Shown here: positions 14,050-27,169 of the stretch, piece by piece | How positions within the stretch are numbered: position 1 is the first letter of the stretch | Layout of the letters: every line of letters starts with the position of its first letter | NCBI GenBank assembly: GCA_009617715.1 | Contig: VTFK01000158.1 | Location: 248,001-312,000 of the forward strand | From: Plectrocnemia conspersa | Lineage: Eukaryota; Arthropoda; Insecta; Trichoptera; Polycentropodidae | DNA length: 64,000 bases | Reading direction: 5' to 3' | Notes under the pieces: model-generated | Told to the model about the DNA's origin: nothing | The model's input: only the letters and a program-made list of their open reading frames with translations | Database searches by the model: none | Translations under genes and position numbers: made by a program

Positions 14050-14470
14050 GCTTGGTTTTATTTATTCCTAATACCTAATACACCATAATGAAAGCATTAT
14101 CGATAGCTTTAAATTCAGGTTTGTTTTTGTATAAGCAATAGATTGATAGCGATCAATGTATGCGTGTTGCGTTTCCGGAGAATATTTGTAGAATTTGCAC
14201 ATAAAACTTACATTGTGAAACAATCCTTTCGGACAGTTAAATAGGGATTCCATGTTGCTTTTTGATTCACCACTCGTACTACCCACTTAATCTCTAAATG
14301 GGCTTTACGAAATAGCTGGAGAATTCTGCATCTTGAAAATTGTTGTAAGATATATATTTCATATGAAGAATTCAAATATAATGAAATTAAAATTACCTGA
14401 TACCCGTTAAAAAAAGCAGGGTATTCGGTTATTTTAAAAACGCGTTGGTACCCGGTTCGAAATCATAATA
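14050..14470 (-). repeat. Dispersed repeat copy (pair with 24150-24490)
   Basis: Read on the minus strand, the block starts with ACCGGGTACCAACGCG, passes AATAACCGAATACCCTG, then TTTTCAAGATGCAGAATTCT, CATTTAGAGATTAAGTGGGT and CTATTTAACTGTCCGAAAGG. The same motifs in the same order and spacing occur on the plus strand at 24150-24490. Repeated GGGTACCCG-like motifs are common near hAT element ends, so a non-autonomous hAT relic is possible, but no duplication or inverted end was found. Confidence 0.6.
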
Positions 14471-14940
14471 AGATGTATCGCTATTATCAGAGCGTTGGGA
14501 TTTTATTTTCGTTATGTTAATTACGTCAGATTTCGTTCAAAATTCGCACATTTAAACCTGACACACTATTATCTACACCTTCTATCGTCAAAACCCGCCA
14601 TTTCCAGTCAGACACTGCTCATTTCAAGTTTCGAGGGTTTCGTTTTCTAACCCCAACCGACGGTTAACGAGATGCGAATTGATAGCAGCGCTCGTTCACG
14701 TCGGGGCTCGTTTCGTGCCCACGCCCTTCCGTGTGTAGGGGTAGTTTTTGGGTAGCGGGTATTAAAATTGAAAATGTCTTTATCGAAGTGTCGCAGATTC
14801 TATTACGGCTAATGGCGCACGATAGACCGGTCGTTAAGTCTACGCGACTTACGTGTCGCGATACATGATTCTTGACCCGCAAGACTTTATTATACAGCGA
14901 TTTGCCAGACCGCCATTGATTACCTGCTAACCACCCAAAA
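14471..14940. promoter_or_regulatory. GC-rich island, candidate conserved non-coding block
   Basis: About 14500-14940 is much richer in GC than its flanks, with ACGACGGTTAACGAG-like, CGACTTACGTGTCGCGATAC and CTACGCGACTTACG stretches and low repeat content. The short minus-strand open frame inside has no recognisable relative. An enhancer is one explanation; a decayed exon is another. Confidence 0.25.
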
Positions 14941-14989
14941 ACACGATATGAGAATGGGCATGTGTGTATTTGTGTGTGTGTGGCGTGCT

Positions 14990-15215
14990 TATGGTTTCGA
15001 GGTGGTCAACTTTAAGCATTTCGATAGAACTCTAGATCTTGTGATTGTATTGTATCTTAACGCTAGGAGTTCTCGTAGAAAATTGTATGTCGCTAAGTAT
15101 TTATTCAAACTACTGAAGGATGTTGTTGCAAGCAAACTACTCTCGAGGAATAGTATTTTTGAATATCGGAACGTTTTCGAAAGTCACAATCGCATCTTCT
15201 TCTGATGCACTTTAG
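14990..15215 (+). mobile_element. LINE relic, second copy (3' coding end)
   Basis: The plus-strand reading around 15060-15205 (LNARSSRRKLYVAKYLFKLL and onward) parallels the decayed 3' part of the LINE at 1315-1490, including the shared TTGTATGTCGCTAAG and CACRATCGCATCTTCTT stretches. The retroelement continues after an insertion, at 15945-16056. Confidence 0.6.
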
Positions 15216-15944
15216 TGCCAGGAGATAAATTCCCTGGGTCCGTTCTTCTTCAGGGGCCCAACTCTGGAAAAAATCATGGTTAGAATATATTTATAAAAAA
15301 AAGTAAAAACCGAACTCAAATAATGAATCTGAACTAAACTACAGTTGTTTGAGGTGTATCTAAATTTATTTTTTATTTTAAAATATTTTAAAATATTTTT
15401 TAAAATATGTTATTTCAGATAAATTATATCAGAATACACTTTCCCCAGTAAATATATATATTTCTAGTAAAAATATAATTTAACTGATATGCTGCTCTAA
15501 AATATTTATGAAATTCAATTTGACAGTTGTGAAACGTCCACTTGTGTTCAAACCCAAACCTATCCTAATGAAAGTTCTTAAACTAATTGCAGTTTTAGAA
15601 CTTTTATTAACTCAAATCCATTCGATTCGATTTTATTACTTTTGTCCTGGACTGTAAATTCACTATATGGCAACACTGAGCAGCAAGCAAAAAAAACGCT
15701 AGTAATTTTCAGGAAAATATTATGAGTAGATATTTTTAATAATCTTTATTGCCTAATTAAAATATTCCGCATAAAATATGATTTCAGAAAATATGTCGCA
15801 ACGGTGGCTAATTTTTATATTTATTTGCTGCTTAAAAATAGTAAACTCGTACTAATTATTATTTATTTAATAAATTATATTATGATGTTAAAAATACATA
15901 AAATGCCATTTTTGTCATGAGACCTGGTTCATTATTTTCCCAGG
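15216..15944 (-). mobile_element. Copy of the palindrome-bearing DNA element, inserted in the LINE relic
   Basis: Read on the minus strand this block holds, in order, CCAGGTCTCATGACAAAAATG, GCCACCGTTGCGACATATTT, CAGTGTTGCCATATAGTGAA, TTAGGATAGGTTTGGGTTTG, and then the ACTGTAGTTTAGTTCAGATT end. The same modules in the same order occur on the plus strand at 48001-49840. The central palindrome is lost here. It interrupts the LINE relic whose halves lie at 14990-15215 and 15945-16056, which places its insertion after the LINE. Confidence 0.7.
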
Positions 15945-16056
15945 GCTTGGGTTCGCTCAGGCCAGGACGTCCGCACTAGCCGACTCGCCTATTACTGTTA
16001 CCATCCGGCTCCTTAGCACGCTTGTATAGCACATTGATCTGTTGAATATCTGCTAG
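15945..16056 (+). mobile_element. LINE relic 3' end with intact (empty) MITE site
   Basis: CCATCCGGCTCCTTAGCACG followed by CTTGTATAGCACATTGATCTG matches the sequence that flanks the MITE at 1536-2029 on both sides, but without the MITE. It also continues the LINE copy split by the insertion at 15216-15944. Confidence 0.7.
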
Positions 16057-19000
16057 AGTTATTTTGAAATTATATGGAAAAGTGTTAGGAAACTATTAAC
16101 TTAATGTTTTTTTCTTAACTGCACAATAAGCAAATTATTCGTCATGAAAAGTTTATTGTAATAAAATTCGTACTCATTTAATTTGCATACTTTTATTTTC
16201 ATTGCGCTCGTTAGAAGTTATAGCTTCACCATAATTAACGTATATTTATTGGTTCAATATAATGTTTTACATTTTTTTATATCACTTCTGTCGTTAGAAT
16301 TCAAACTCATCCAAATAATTTAATAATAATAATTATTGAATTCACAATATTAAAAATATACGAATCTTATTTTTTTATTTATAAATATATTTAAATATAA
16401 TAATTTTTAGTTTCAAACGATAGCGGCTGATTTTGAACGATACGTGTTACTATTATATACGCGTATTAAGAATATGTTGAGAATTATTTTCTCCAACATA
16501 TAAACAATTTTCGTTGTAATCTCAAGTAAAAATCTCGCAATTTCGAGAGCGCTGAAGTTTTCATTATAGCGCAAAATTATCATAATCAAGACACGTACAC
16601 GTGAATTTTTTCATACCGCCCTTATGCCGTAATATTTCATGGCAGCTCGGCATTATTCGCTCGAAGGGAAATAATAGAGTCATTTCGCTTGTAAATAAGC
16701 CGAAACAGCGACCACTCCGACGGAAAAACAATTTATTCACATTTTCCAAACATGAGCCAAGGCGACTTTATTTTACTTAGTTTTCACGTGCCGAAAATTG
16801 TATACAATTTTCTCGAAAGAGAAAAAATAAAATAAAAACGTTATTGCCAGCTAGACCGATACCTCTTCACTTGTATGTGTGAATGCAATGTATATACATA
16901 CACGTATGACCGATTTTATGACTTCCTCGTTTTGCCCTTTGACGTGTAAAACGCTACTGTGCGATTAAGTATTAATTAGGGATGTGGTGTAATAAAAAAA
17001 ATACAACACAATTACTGTGACACGCTGGGAAAGCACTAGAAGCGGTGTTCTTTGGTTTCATCAATCATGATATAACGATTGTGTCACTTCGTAAAAATGT
17101 TTATCATATATAATATTTTTTAGATGATTACAATTACGGTTTTGCTTAGGTAGAGTTTTCTAATGAAAATATTTTATCTTAAATACTATATGTATTTAAT
17201 TAATGATATATTTTAAAATGTTGGTGTGAAAATTTAGTGCATGAATTCACTATCCACATTTAGATTTTAAAAAAATAGAAATACGTAACGTCAATTAGGA
17301 ATGCAAAGCAATAATAATACAAATATGGAACAAGGAAGAAATTCCTGAAGAGTGAAACAAAGGATTATATGCCATATATTAAAATGAAGAGACTTATTTA
17401 TGTGCAAAAAAAAAATCGAGGAATCACCTTCCTAAAAATATAATACAAAATACTGCCGGGTGTGAAACGCTCGTGATTTTTATTTAAATTTAATATATGT
17501 ATGTATATATAGTTGACACATTTATTTTGTTGTTACTGTTACCATAACACATTATTTAAATTATCATTATATACATGCAGTATATGAATAATATGTAATT
17601 ATCATTACATATACGTGTAGAACATTGTGTTAAGAATTACCTGATCATACAGTCGTATTATTCACGGAGCATCCTTACTTCCCTTGCTTATTAGATAGAC
17701 TCCTGCCTCGCTCACGTCTCCTCCATTGTGTGTAAATATCAAAAAATAAATTATTCTCGAGTTTTATTTGGTATCCGTAGGATACTAAAAAAACGAATAA
17801 ATAAATGAAATAGTAATCAAATAAATGCATTGGGCAATCAAATTTAGTTGTCGCAATTTTAATAGTATTACTGTTACAACACTATGTTGTTATTTATTGT
17901 ATTATTGTGCATGTGCGATTTTGAGCCGTAAACGTGAAAATCACGCTATATTATTTCGTAGTAAAATATTAATAGCCTACGATTGCGTTTAAAATTTTCA
18001 GTTCGAAACACTTCGGATGGTCTCGTAAAATTTTCAAAATGTCAAATGCAGCTACAATTTTATTTTTATTGGTGAATAAACTTGAATGCATTCATGTAAG
18101 TGAATGGATACGTGCACATTTATATGTTTCATTTTTAATTATATTTCTCACCACTTAGTTAATTCAGTTAAGTGTAATATAGCTTATAAATACTCTATAG
18201 TTTATACAGTATAATCGTATATTTGTGTATATTATACGTATTTATGACAAATTGACAGTCAACAGTAACAATCTGCCGAACAAAGTGGATAGCGTTATTG
18301 TGCTATTAGTTATGTTTTATAGTCGTCAAATTAGTATTCACAGTACGGAAACCATTAAGCCGCAGAGTCACGGTTTTCTGTGGCAATCTAGAAATAAAGC
18401 AGACAGGCACTTTCAAAAGGACCTGGACGAATTATTCGGCCATTAATCATATTCCAAAAGTCGTTACGTTACACGTCGATTGGACTCTGATAGATTGGCG
18501 ATGGCGCTTTCTATCCTAATGACAATTATTCATATATAAAAATGGTCTTATATAAAGTAATACAATATTTATTTTTTATGCAATTTCACGTTTGAAATGT
18601 TAATTGAGACCCTAGAGATAATTAGAAGATATCGATGATTAATTTTGGGGTTGCCAGGTGGAAGTTGAGGCTTGGGGGTGTTTCTACGTATCCGGTTGAG
18701 TTAGATTTATGACATAATAATCTTCAAATATTTTTTTGATATAACAGCGAGTAAGATATTATATTATATAACAACAAAAAATAGCTCATTAATGTTTCTA
18801 GTCAATAAAAATATTTTTTAACATAGGTATTCTACTGCAAATGACATTAAAATGGCACATTATGAAATTTCGTTATATTGATCCAAACAGTCGAAATGAA
18901 TGTAGTTGTACTTGTGTATAAACTGAGCAAGTCGCTTATCTGGATATCGTATCGGAGTCAAGTTGAAATGTTGCTTTTGAATGCGTAACAAATATATAAT

Positions 19001-19590
19001 TAACTGTCCCTAATAACAATGCCAAAGTTTGTGAGCAAGGGCCAATCCTTTATACTACGTTCGTTTGGTTGTTTGTATTTGAAACAATTTATTATTTAAT
19101 ATTTTTTATTTAATATTAGTGTATTAACAGCATATCTTACTTGCGATTATAAATAAAATAAAAGTTTGCCGCAATACAAAAATAAATCGAACCAAATTAT
19201 ACTAATTTTCTATTGATTTAAAAACAGATATTTCTTGATTTTTTAAATATAATAAAATTATTTTCTACAAGAAGTTTGCCACAAAGATAAATAAATGCAT
19301 TTTTGTGAACAAAATACTGAATACACTGTAATTTAATTTTATTTTAAAAGATCATTCCACAAAATACATTGTCACTGTTTTGACAAAATACATTATTTTT
19401 ATGATTGATTTAGTAACTTAGAGCATTTTAGTTAATTTAAAAATAAATAATGTGCTCAATATTTAATTATATTTCAAAAATTTTAAATGTAAGGCTTTTT
19501 GCACAAATAATAATAATTAATTAACTGTCTATTTAGTTAATATAGCTAATTATTTATACACTAAAAAAATATAATCAAGACATACAAAAA
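16057..19590. other. Intergenic; GC-richer islands at 16560-16830 and 18340-18480
   Basis: No gene was found. The first island contains the 20-bp perfect palindrome GAAAATTGTATACAATTTTC at 16793-16812. The second includes GACGAATTATTCGGCCATTAATC, a homeodomain-type site in GC-richer sequence. Remaining sequence is AT-rich and unremarkable. Confidence 0.35.
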
Positions 19591-19599
19591 AAAAAAGGC

Positions 19600-21700
19600 T
19601 ACAATATTATATTTATTTTTTAGTGCACGAAGGTGTTTATTGCTTTAAGGAAACCCTTTACATTTTTATTTTTGTGGTTTGTCCTAGGAATATTATTATA
19701 AAAATTCCCTGGCCATACTCGTTTTCTTATACATATACATATATCCTTAAATAGTGTCTATTTCTAGTATTTAATCTATGTACATCTTTATTTTTTATTA
19801 AATTCTTATCAAAATAGTCTGGAAACATGTAGTGTCTAATATTTAATTTCCCAGTTTCTTACGAATGAGCCATTAATCTGGATAGCTATTTAATTTATTT
19901 ACTTATTCTCTTTTCTATTTTTTAGGGCAAAAAAACGATTTTGTTTAAAAGTATTTTATGTAATTTATTTGTTTATATTTTTTTATATTGTTTTTAATTA
20001 GAGGACCCTGGAGACATATTATTTTATAATTTATCTATAAATACTAAAATATTAATCTTCATTATTTCTTGAATATCGAACCATTCCAATCTTTCAATCA
20101 TACTTCTATTATCCTTAAAATATCTTTATTTCTATTATTTAATCTATGTTCATATTTATTTATTATTAAATAGTGATTTAAATAGTTTAGTAACATATTA
20201 TTTTCCAACTTATATTCATCTAATTTTTTTGTTAAATATACAACTATCCTAATTTTTAATTATAGTTTTACAACTAGAAAATCTTTTTTTATTTTAACTA
20301 CTCCCATTGCCTTATTTTTGCAAAATTGTCTTATCTAAGGAGTAATATATTTGTATTTATACCTACATATTTCTCATTCTAAATAATTTACCTATTTTGT
20401 ATTATTTTTTTTATACATATGTAATTACAAATTTTCTTAAAAAAAATTTTCATCTACAATTGCTTCTAAATATTTAATATAACCAACTATTTATATAAAG
20501 GATTAGCTATACATATTTTTTATCTAATTATCTAGCATATCTTTATAATTGATAAAAATACATTTAGTATTATTTTCATTAAGTTCACTATTTTTTACCC
20601 ATATTTATATTATATTTAATTCATTATATTAATTATTTACGATTCAGTTAGTTATTTAAGCATACATTTACTATACTAAATTCATTATTTAAGTTACCTA
20701 CAACTTCATAGTAGATTGAAGTGTCCTCCGCACATATATGTATTTTACATTTTTTTATATTATTAATTATATCATTACTATATATTATAAGCAACAATGG
20801 TCCTAATTTGGACATCTGTGGTACACCGAGAGATTTTATTTTTTCTTTGGAATAAGCATAATTTATTTAAACTTTTTGCTTTCTCTTTTTAAATAAATAT
20901 CAAACCATCTTGAACTATTTTACTTATACCTATATTTTATAATTTATTTAACATTCTAAAAATTTTCCATGGTTTCGAAAGCTCTCTTAAAATCCAAAAA
21001 AACTGCTCTAGTGATTCTGTTCGTATCATTTATCACTATTTGTAGTGCAATCTCTGTGAAATATTTTCTCTGAATCCCGATTGTTGTTCACACAGAATAT
21101 TTTATGAAATGATAAGGTTAAAATATTTTTTTATAACTACTTTTTCCATTACATTTTCCATACAAGGCATCATGTTAATGGCTTTTATTTCTTCAACCTT
21201 TTTACTATTTTTTATTTTAGGTGAAGTTCCTAGTATTTCCCACATTTCTTTAATTATATTTACAGTCAAATTATCAATACTGGTTCCTTTTTACTATTCA
21301 CAAATTATGTTTTGAATTTCTTCTAAAAATACCGATTTAAATTCTCCAAATTTAACATTAAATATCTAATTACTATATTGTACTAATTTATTGAGCTGTG
21401 GTATTAAATTCACCATCTCTACCATACACTTAATGTAGTATGTATTCGTTTTTTCCGCTATCATAATGCAGAAAATAACTGTTTTTCGTTAGCCACCCCC
21501 AAGGAGATTTGGAACAAAATTTCAAACTGCTTTCTTACAGTTATTAAAACACATTTTCTTTTTCATTTTTATTTCATTTTTTATTATTTTTATTGTTAAT
21601 AAAAATCTGGTAGGTTTCTGCAATGCGTCATGATGGTCAAACAGTAATAAACATTAAATTAAAAAAAAAAAATTATCACGCACACCTAAAATAGCTAGGG
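19600..21700 (-). mobile_element. Non-LTR retrotransposon relic (reverse transcriptase)
   Basis: On the minus strand, blocks follow the order expected of a jockey/CR1-type reverse transcriptase. Near 21300-21150: KEMWEILGTSPK and AINMMPCMENVMEKVV (family form PI..LPC.EKLLEK). Near 21090-20980: QSGFRENIS, then NRITRAVFLDFKRAFETME, the first catalytic aspartate block. Near 20820 a decayed LGVPQ..LGPLL block, and near 20735 ICAEDTSIYYEV in place of the usual YADDT box. Around 19720 RKRVWPGNFYNNIPR resembles the downstream region. Frameshifts and stops make it inactive, and the 5' half of the element is absent. Confidence 0.8.
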
Positions 21701-22195
21701 CCATCTTTAACTAACTTCTACTAAACGGAAATAAAATCGACCACGATACCTAATTCCAAGCACGAATCACGGGCAATCATCGATGACTACAGCGACGGCT
21801 CTCGGTCATTTCCGTTATTTGGTTGCTATACAACTCAAAAATTATTAATATATTATTATAGATGTTATGATACATAATTACTTCTTTAAATACATGTACC
21901 AAACTAAATGTTGGGTCTGTTCGTTGTTGATATTTAAAAATATTTTTTTAATGGTCCTATAAAATATGAAATATATTTTCATTCAGAATATTATTATGCA
22001 TTTGTTTATTATTTTTTGTCTATGTTATCGAACGGACTATACGAAAACTCAATACACGAAACATTTTTTTTAATGCTCTATTAATATCGGGTAGAAATGT
22101 ATGTGGAAAGGCGCAATTATCAAATTATGTAAAACAAATTAGATTTTGATTAGCGCGATGATTTTTTTCTTCAAATATACGCACACAAACATACA
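21701..22195. other. Intergenic, nothing recognisable
   Basis: AT-rich sequence with no coding or repeat signature that I could support. Confidence 0.4.
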
Positions 22196-22640
22196 CACAT
22201 TAATCCTTATTACATAATTATTACTCGTGTCGCGTTATCTCAAAAGCTCGTCGGATGTTGAAAAAGCCGTTGCTCATTACGCGCAATCAAAAATTATCAC
22301 ACGTCTCGATTATCCGGCTGTGGCGATTGGTCACACTGTATATATATAAATTTTATGCGAGCATTTCATTTTCAGGTCGTTATAGTTATTTCTACAAATT
22401 ATTGGTCTGCGAATGGGACCATTAAACTTTCGTGTCGCGATCGCTTTAAAATCGCGCGAAAAATCGCTCGGACGCGATTAGACGCGGTAGTAAAAAACGC
22501 ACCGGGACGAATAATCAAACAGTCGTTCGTTCCAGCGGCGGCGCATTTTGACAAGCGCTGGTGTAACATTTTCGGCTCCCTTTGACGCAAAAGATCGAGG
22601 ATTTGGTGGGTGCGAGCTGTCGCTGTTAACGCGTCAAAGT
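22196..22640. promoter_or_regulatory. CpG-rich island, candidate conserved non-coding block
   Basis: This is among the most CpG-rich stretches of the window. It carries many related GCGATC/ATCGCGCG/AATCGCTCG words near 22425-22485 and a TATATATATAAATTTT run at about 22340. Overlapping open frames on both strands (22355-22585 plus, 22689-22399 minus) resemble no family and are probably by-products of GC content. A promoter or enhancer is possible. Confidence 0.25.
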
Positions 22641-24149
22641 CTTTATTGAATGAAGTGGTTATATTATATTTTTTGCCAAAGCGATTCAAAGTTGGGTGCT
22701 CGCATTGTCAGGAGCTGCATATGACATTACAACTGGTGCAACAAACAAATAAATTTACAAGCTCACGAATTATATGATTACTGGTTAGCTGTTTGAAAAT
22801 TAAAGTGAGAACTTTGAGGTCAAGCTATTCCTTGTAGAAAACACGTGCACTTTTTATATATAATTTTTATCTAACCCATTAAATATACAAAATATTCACT
22901 ATTTCGCAAAGTACACTTATTTTAATAGAAAAACTTGAATTTAGCTTTTTATTAGGTGAAGGCAAAAAAACTTTTGCTATGCTATTAAATTGCCTATTGA
23001 TGTTACTCGCAATGTGCTCAACACTTCTAGCAAGTGTTCTCACTGAAAGCCTGATAGATTGAAATAAGGCTGCAACAATCATACACGTCTTTGTTTAACC
23101 ACCATCAGTAATAAACTTTACTTTATTAGTTAATAAATTATATAACATATCTTGAAAATTACCAATTCAAAATATATATTGCGGTTCTTTTATTCTAGGT
23201 GGATAAAACTTAATCTAAATTTAAAAGGCAAAGCAAATTTTAACTCAAAATGCGCTATTTCTTATATTCATTAACCCGATTTTGACGGATGGTAATTAAA
23301 TCCATACGTTTACTTGACATTTAATATTTTAAAGGGCTTAAATAATTTTTTAGTTAAAAATGTCAAAACTTCCATTTGTTGAAGTTGTCTTTATCATTTT
23401 GAACGCTCCATATGATACCAACATATTATTATTATTCATTTAGTAAGCTCTATAATTTTTTCTAAAACATACATTGAGCATGCTTGCAGGATTTATTATA
23501 TATAAACCATTTTTCTATAAGAGCAGGTCGTCTGTTCTGATATATTAATATATAAAAACAGATTATCAATTGCAAGTTTTAATTTAACAGTTGCTAGAGA
23601 TGGCCAATCAGGGTAACCAGTAAAGCTTTGACGTACCGCCACTCGTCGTCGTCGACACTCAAGTATTTTTTAAATGGATGATATACAATTCAAAATAAAA
23701 TAATTATTTAAAAAAATATTCTGAAATATTATTAAATGTAGAACATACATTAGAGTTCGATGCAATTACTTGTAGTAAATTGTTTCAACTAGTCTGGCTC
23801 TTGTTTATATGATAGATATATATATATTTCATATAGCAGTGATCTGTATAAGTTAATTGGAGTACATTGTCTCTTAATATGTGATTGTTCACCATTTTAA
23901 AATGTCGATTGGATCGAATGTAATTTGAGCATATTTAATTTATGCATTTAAACTCGGATCAAAAGCCGCATTAACAGTTTGTAAGATATGTGTAGCATTT
24001 GAACGCACTGCACAAAAATGGTTTTAAAATATTCTTTTGCCATGAATCACTTGAAGAGGCACAAAAGTTAGGAAGACTCTCATTTATTGATAACGAGACG
24101 AAACGTTTGAAAAGATGTTAATTGGGAACAATATGATAGCTGAAAAATA
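22641..24149. other. Intergenic, nothing recognisable
   Basis: AT-rich. A short TCGTCGTCGTCGAC run near 23644 is the only simple-sequence feature. Open frames here are short and without relatives. Confidence 0.4.
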
Positions 24150-24490
24150 CAAGCTTAGAACCGGAACCGGGTACTCGGGTATCCGCATGTTTTTAAAACA
24201 ACCAAATACAATGTTATTTTTGTCATGTACCGGCTATTTTATTTTTTCAATATAATATTTGATTTTTCCATATTAAATAAATATCTTATATAATTTTTCA
24301 AGATGCAAAATTCTCTGGCTATTCTTTTATTTCCCAAAACCCATTTAGAGATTAAGCGGGTAGTGAGAGCGGTATTTCGAAAAGGGTATAAAAAATCCCT
24401 ATTTAACAGTCCGAAAGTATTGTTTCACAGAGTAAGTTTTATGACACATTTCATTTCGGCATCCTCAAACATTTGCCGTTTAACAAAAAA
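24150..24490 (+). repeat. Dispersed repeat copy (pair with 14050-14470)
   Basis: Plus-strand motifs ACCGGGTACTCGGGTATCCG, TTTTCAAGATGCAAAATTCT, CATTTAGAGATTAAGCGGGT and CCCTATTTAACAGTCCGAAA match the minus strand of 14470-14050 in order. An open frame of 114 codons (24303-24647) overlaps it but matches no known protein, and the other copy is not open across the same span, so it is not called as a gene. Confidence 0.6.
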
Positions 24491-26185
24491 ATTTAAATTA
24501 AAATATTTGCAAAAAATACACACGAAATACTCGGGGGACGGACGTACTCAAAAAACGGCTTTTAAGTGTATTGTTATTATATACCGTCAGTGTTTTATGG
24601 TCGAGTCTTTCTCGCTCATTATCCATCTGTTGATGTTAGCTCTCTAGCTAGAGATGTGAACGGATTTTTTTTTATATAAATTTTCTAATACAATTTTGAT
24701 ACCAAATATACAAAATAAATTATTTTATTAGGTAGTTAATACTTATTATCGATTTAGAAATAACAAAAAATATTTACTCCGTATTTTTGCAAATATGAAA
24801 AGAGCAAATTTTGTTTTATGTAGAGTCTTGTTCGCTCTTCATTTATAGAATGATATTTATTCTAGACTTTTAAAAATATGAAAAGACCAAATTCTGCAAA
24901 TTCTGCAAATTTTCATTCAAAATTTGATGATGTTTTCTAATTTATAATCCGCGAGAGTTGACAATAGTCAGCTTTTAATAAAGTTTCTGCTTATTCTTTG
25001 ACTCATAGTAGAAACACATTTTTGCTGTTAACAATATATTGGGACGGGTGAGCCGTTTTACGTGTTTTTACGATCATCAAATTCAGTAATTAAAATTATC
25101 CCACCCTTACGGACAAAAGGCAAAAAAAGTGATTCTGAAATATTTTTTTTCCATTTTTACTATCTTACTTTGGTTTCATAACAAAATTTAATCTTGACTG
25201 TGGACTCTAAAATTTATATATTATGATTAAAATAAGATACAATTTTATAAAATTAATATTCTACGAATATTTTAAAACTGGCCAATTTATCAATCATAAT
25301 AGTTTTGTAACAAATAATAAATTTATCTGCCTTTCTAATTAACTTTGAAGTACTAATTTTAATCTGTCAGTTGCAATTTAAGATCCCTTCTCACTCTTCT
25401 TACTTATATTTTTATAGAGCCTCCGCATTTTATGTCAATAATCCAATTCTTAATTTGTCTGTATTTTCTAAATAAAATTAATAATTATTGTCGTCAAATA
25501 ATCCTGTACTACACAATTAAATAAGGATTTATCTCCAAAAAATGATGAGTTGTGAATTGTGAACTGTAACTGGTATAGTTTCTTGATAGAGAATAAATAT
25601 TTGCGGCTGTGATCTACTCTATACAACTGATATGTGTAAAGGATGCTTTACTTTAGTAACAGTTAATGCTAAATTTTCATCAAAATATTTTTTTTTCTTG
25701 CAAGATAATGCAAATTACATCCGATTTATGCAGTAAAATGATATATCCTGCATGACATTTCTTCATCTGACTTTTGCAATTTTTGCTGCTGGTTGATGAA
25801 TATTTCGTCAATGAAGACAGCCCTTGTATCAAAAGTTTTCTGCAGTTATTTAAACAATAAGAAAATGGGTAGGAAATGATTTGACATGGTTACAAACTAT
25901 TGAGACACAAAAGCGAGATATAAATATATTTAAAATTCATAATTCTAGTTATTGTATCATGATATATTATTAGTTGTGATGCTAAGGATATTCTTGATTA
26001 ACTTATATTTTTAAGTGATCGAAACAATTCATACATCGGTCATCATTCTCGAACCGACTCAATATAACATAACATAATTATGCAACGCCACGCTTGAAAA
26101 GCGCTAAGCCATTTCAACAACACTTAATAACTCCATTTAAAGATTTTCCGGTGTATTATCGCACACACACATAGGTGTACTAAAA
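24491..26185. other. Intergenic, nothing recognisable
   Basis: AT-rich sequence. A GCGCTCTTC-like AGAGTCTTGTTCGCTCTTCAT word near 24820-24840 resembles GAGTCTTTCTCGCTCATTATC near 24603-24623, suggesting a small local duplication. No coding signal. Confidence 0.4.
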
Positions 26186-26560
26186 CCATTGTGATTATTC
26201 TCCGTCGCATTCCTGCGTTTCGCCGCGATTAAACGGCGATATTTTTTTTCTCCACTAACACACATTTTATTATATTATATTACGATGATTGTTGTTGGGG
26301 TGAAGGCGTGACTTTGGCGCCGAGCGCAGGTCGCCGCTAATGTCTTTTTCAAGCGATATTACACTTGGGCTTTTTGTTGGTTCGCTCCTTGCGCACGCAA
26401 AGGCACCAGCGGCGGCCAAGTGTGGCACGCGCGCCGCACCGTCACGATCCAGCTATTCTCACTTTATTATTAACGCAGTAGAGCCGCGGTTGTTTACCAC
26501 CTTCGAGATCGCTCATTTACAACCTTTATAAAACGACCGAGCGTCACTTTATACGAGATT
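26186..26560. promoter_or_regulatory. CpG-rich island with inverted paralogue at 28640-28764
   Basis: A strong GC-rich island. The part 26348-26474 aligns without gaps to the reverse complement of 28640-28764, at roughly 70 percent identity by eye. In most differences this copy has C or G where the other has T or A. One frame is open in both copies for about 42 codons (here SSDITLGLFVGSLLAHAKAP and onward), but no start, splice or family match supports coding. It may be a repeat, a duplicated regulatory block or a fragment of an unknown element. Confidence 0.4.
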
Positions 26561-26885
26561 ACCCCAAGTTGAAACAGCCCCGGTGATACGACGATTATTG
26601 GTGAAAGTCCCAAAGTATTGTATAAAAGATATTTTTTTTAAATTTGTGCATCCTCTTGTTGGGTGCCGATTTATTTGGTCACAAGCCAGGCATATTCTTT
26701 GGTTGACCATGACGAGAAGATGACGACCGGCAGGGCTTCGTCCACCGGTCTCATTTATAACATTCAATCACTATGTAAATATTATTACCTATTAACTTCA
26801 ATAAATACTACTGCAGCGTTCCAATATGTGTCTAATTGCCACCAATCACCATCTATCTGCAACTCTATATATATGTTCTATATAA

Positions 26886-27050
26886 GGACGGAATAGCGTA
26901 GTCCGTAACGTATCAGACTAATAATTCCAAAGTGGCGGACTCGAGCTCCGGCAGTGGCATTCAAATTTTATTTAAAAAAATGCGTTATTTATTAATATAA
27001 GTGTCACCGATTCCCACTCTGATGCTTAATACTTATTTGTAGGTATTCAT
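26886..27050 (+). mobile_element. tRNA-derived SINE copy
   Basis: An A-box-like TAGCGTAGTCCG at 26894-26905 is followed about 32 bases later by a degenerate B box (GGACTCGAGCTCC), then CGGCAGTGGCATTCAAATTT and a GTCACCGATTCCC end. The same arrangement is seen on the minus strand at 44690-44865, where the promoter boxes are better preserved. Confidence 0.6.
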
Positions 27051-27169
27051 ATTATCTGACTTACTCAGTTTGTACATATTTACCCTGTTGTAACGCATTG
27101 GACTTACGCCTATCAGGTTAAAACGGAAGATTTAATAAAAAATAAATAATAACCCTTAACCTTTTCTAT

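Noticed and set aside
22355..22689. Overlapping open frames in the CpG-rich island
   Set aside because: Open on both strands with no recognisable product; explained by few A/T-rich stop codons.
24303..24647. 114-codon open frame in a dispersed repeat
   Set aside because: The related copy at 14050-14470 is not open over the same span and no protein family is recognisable.
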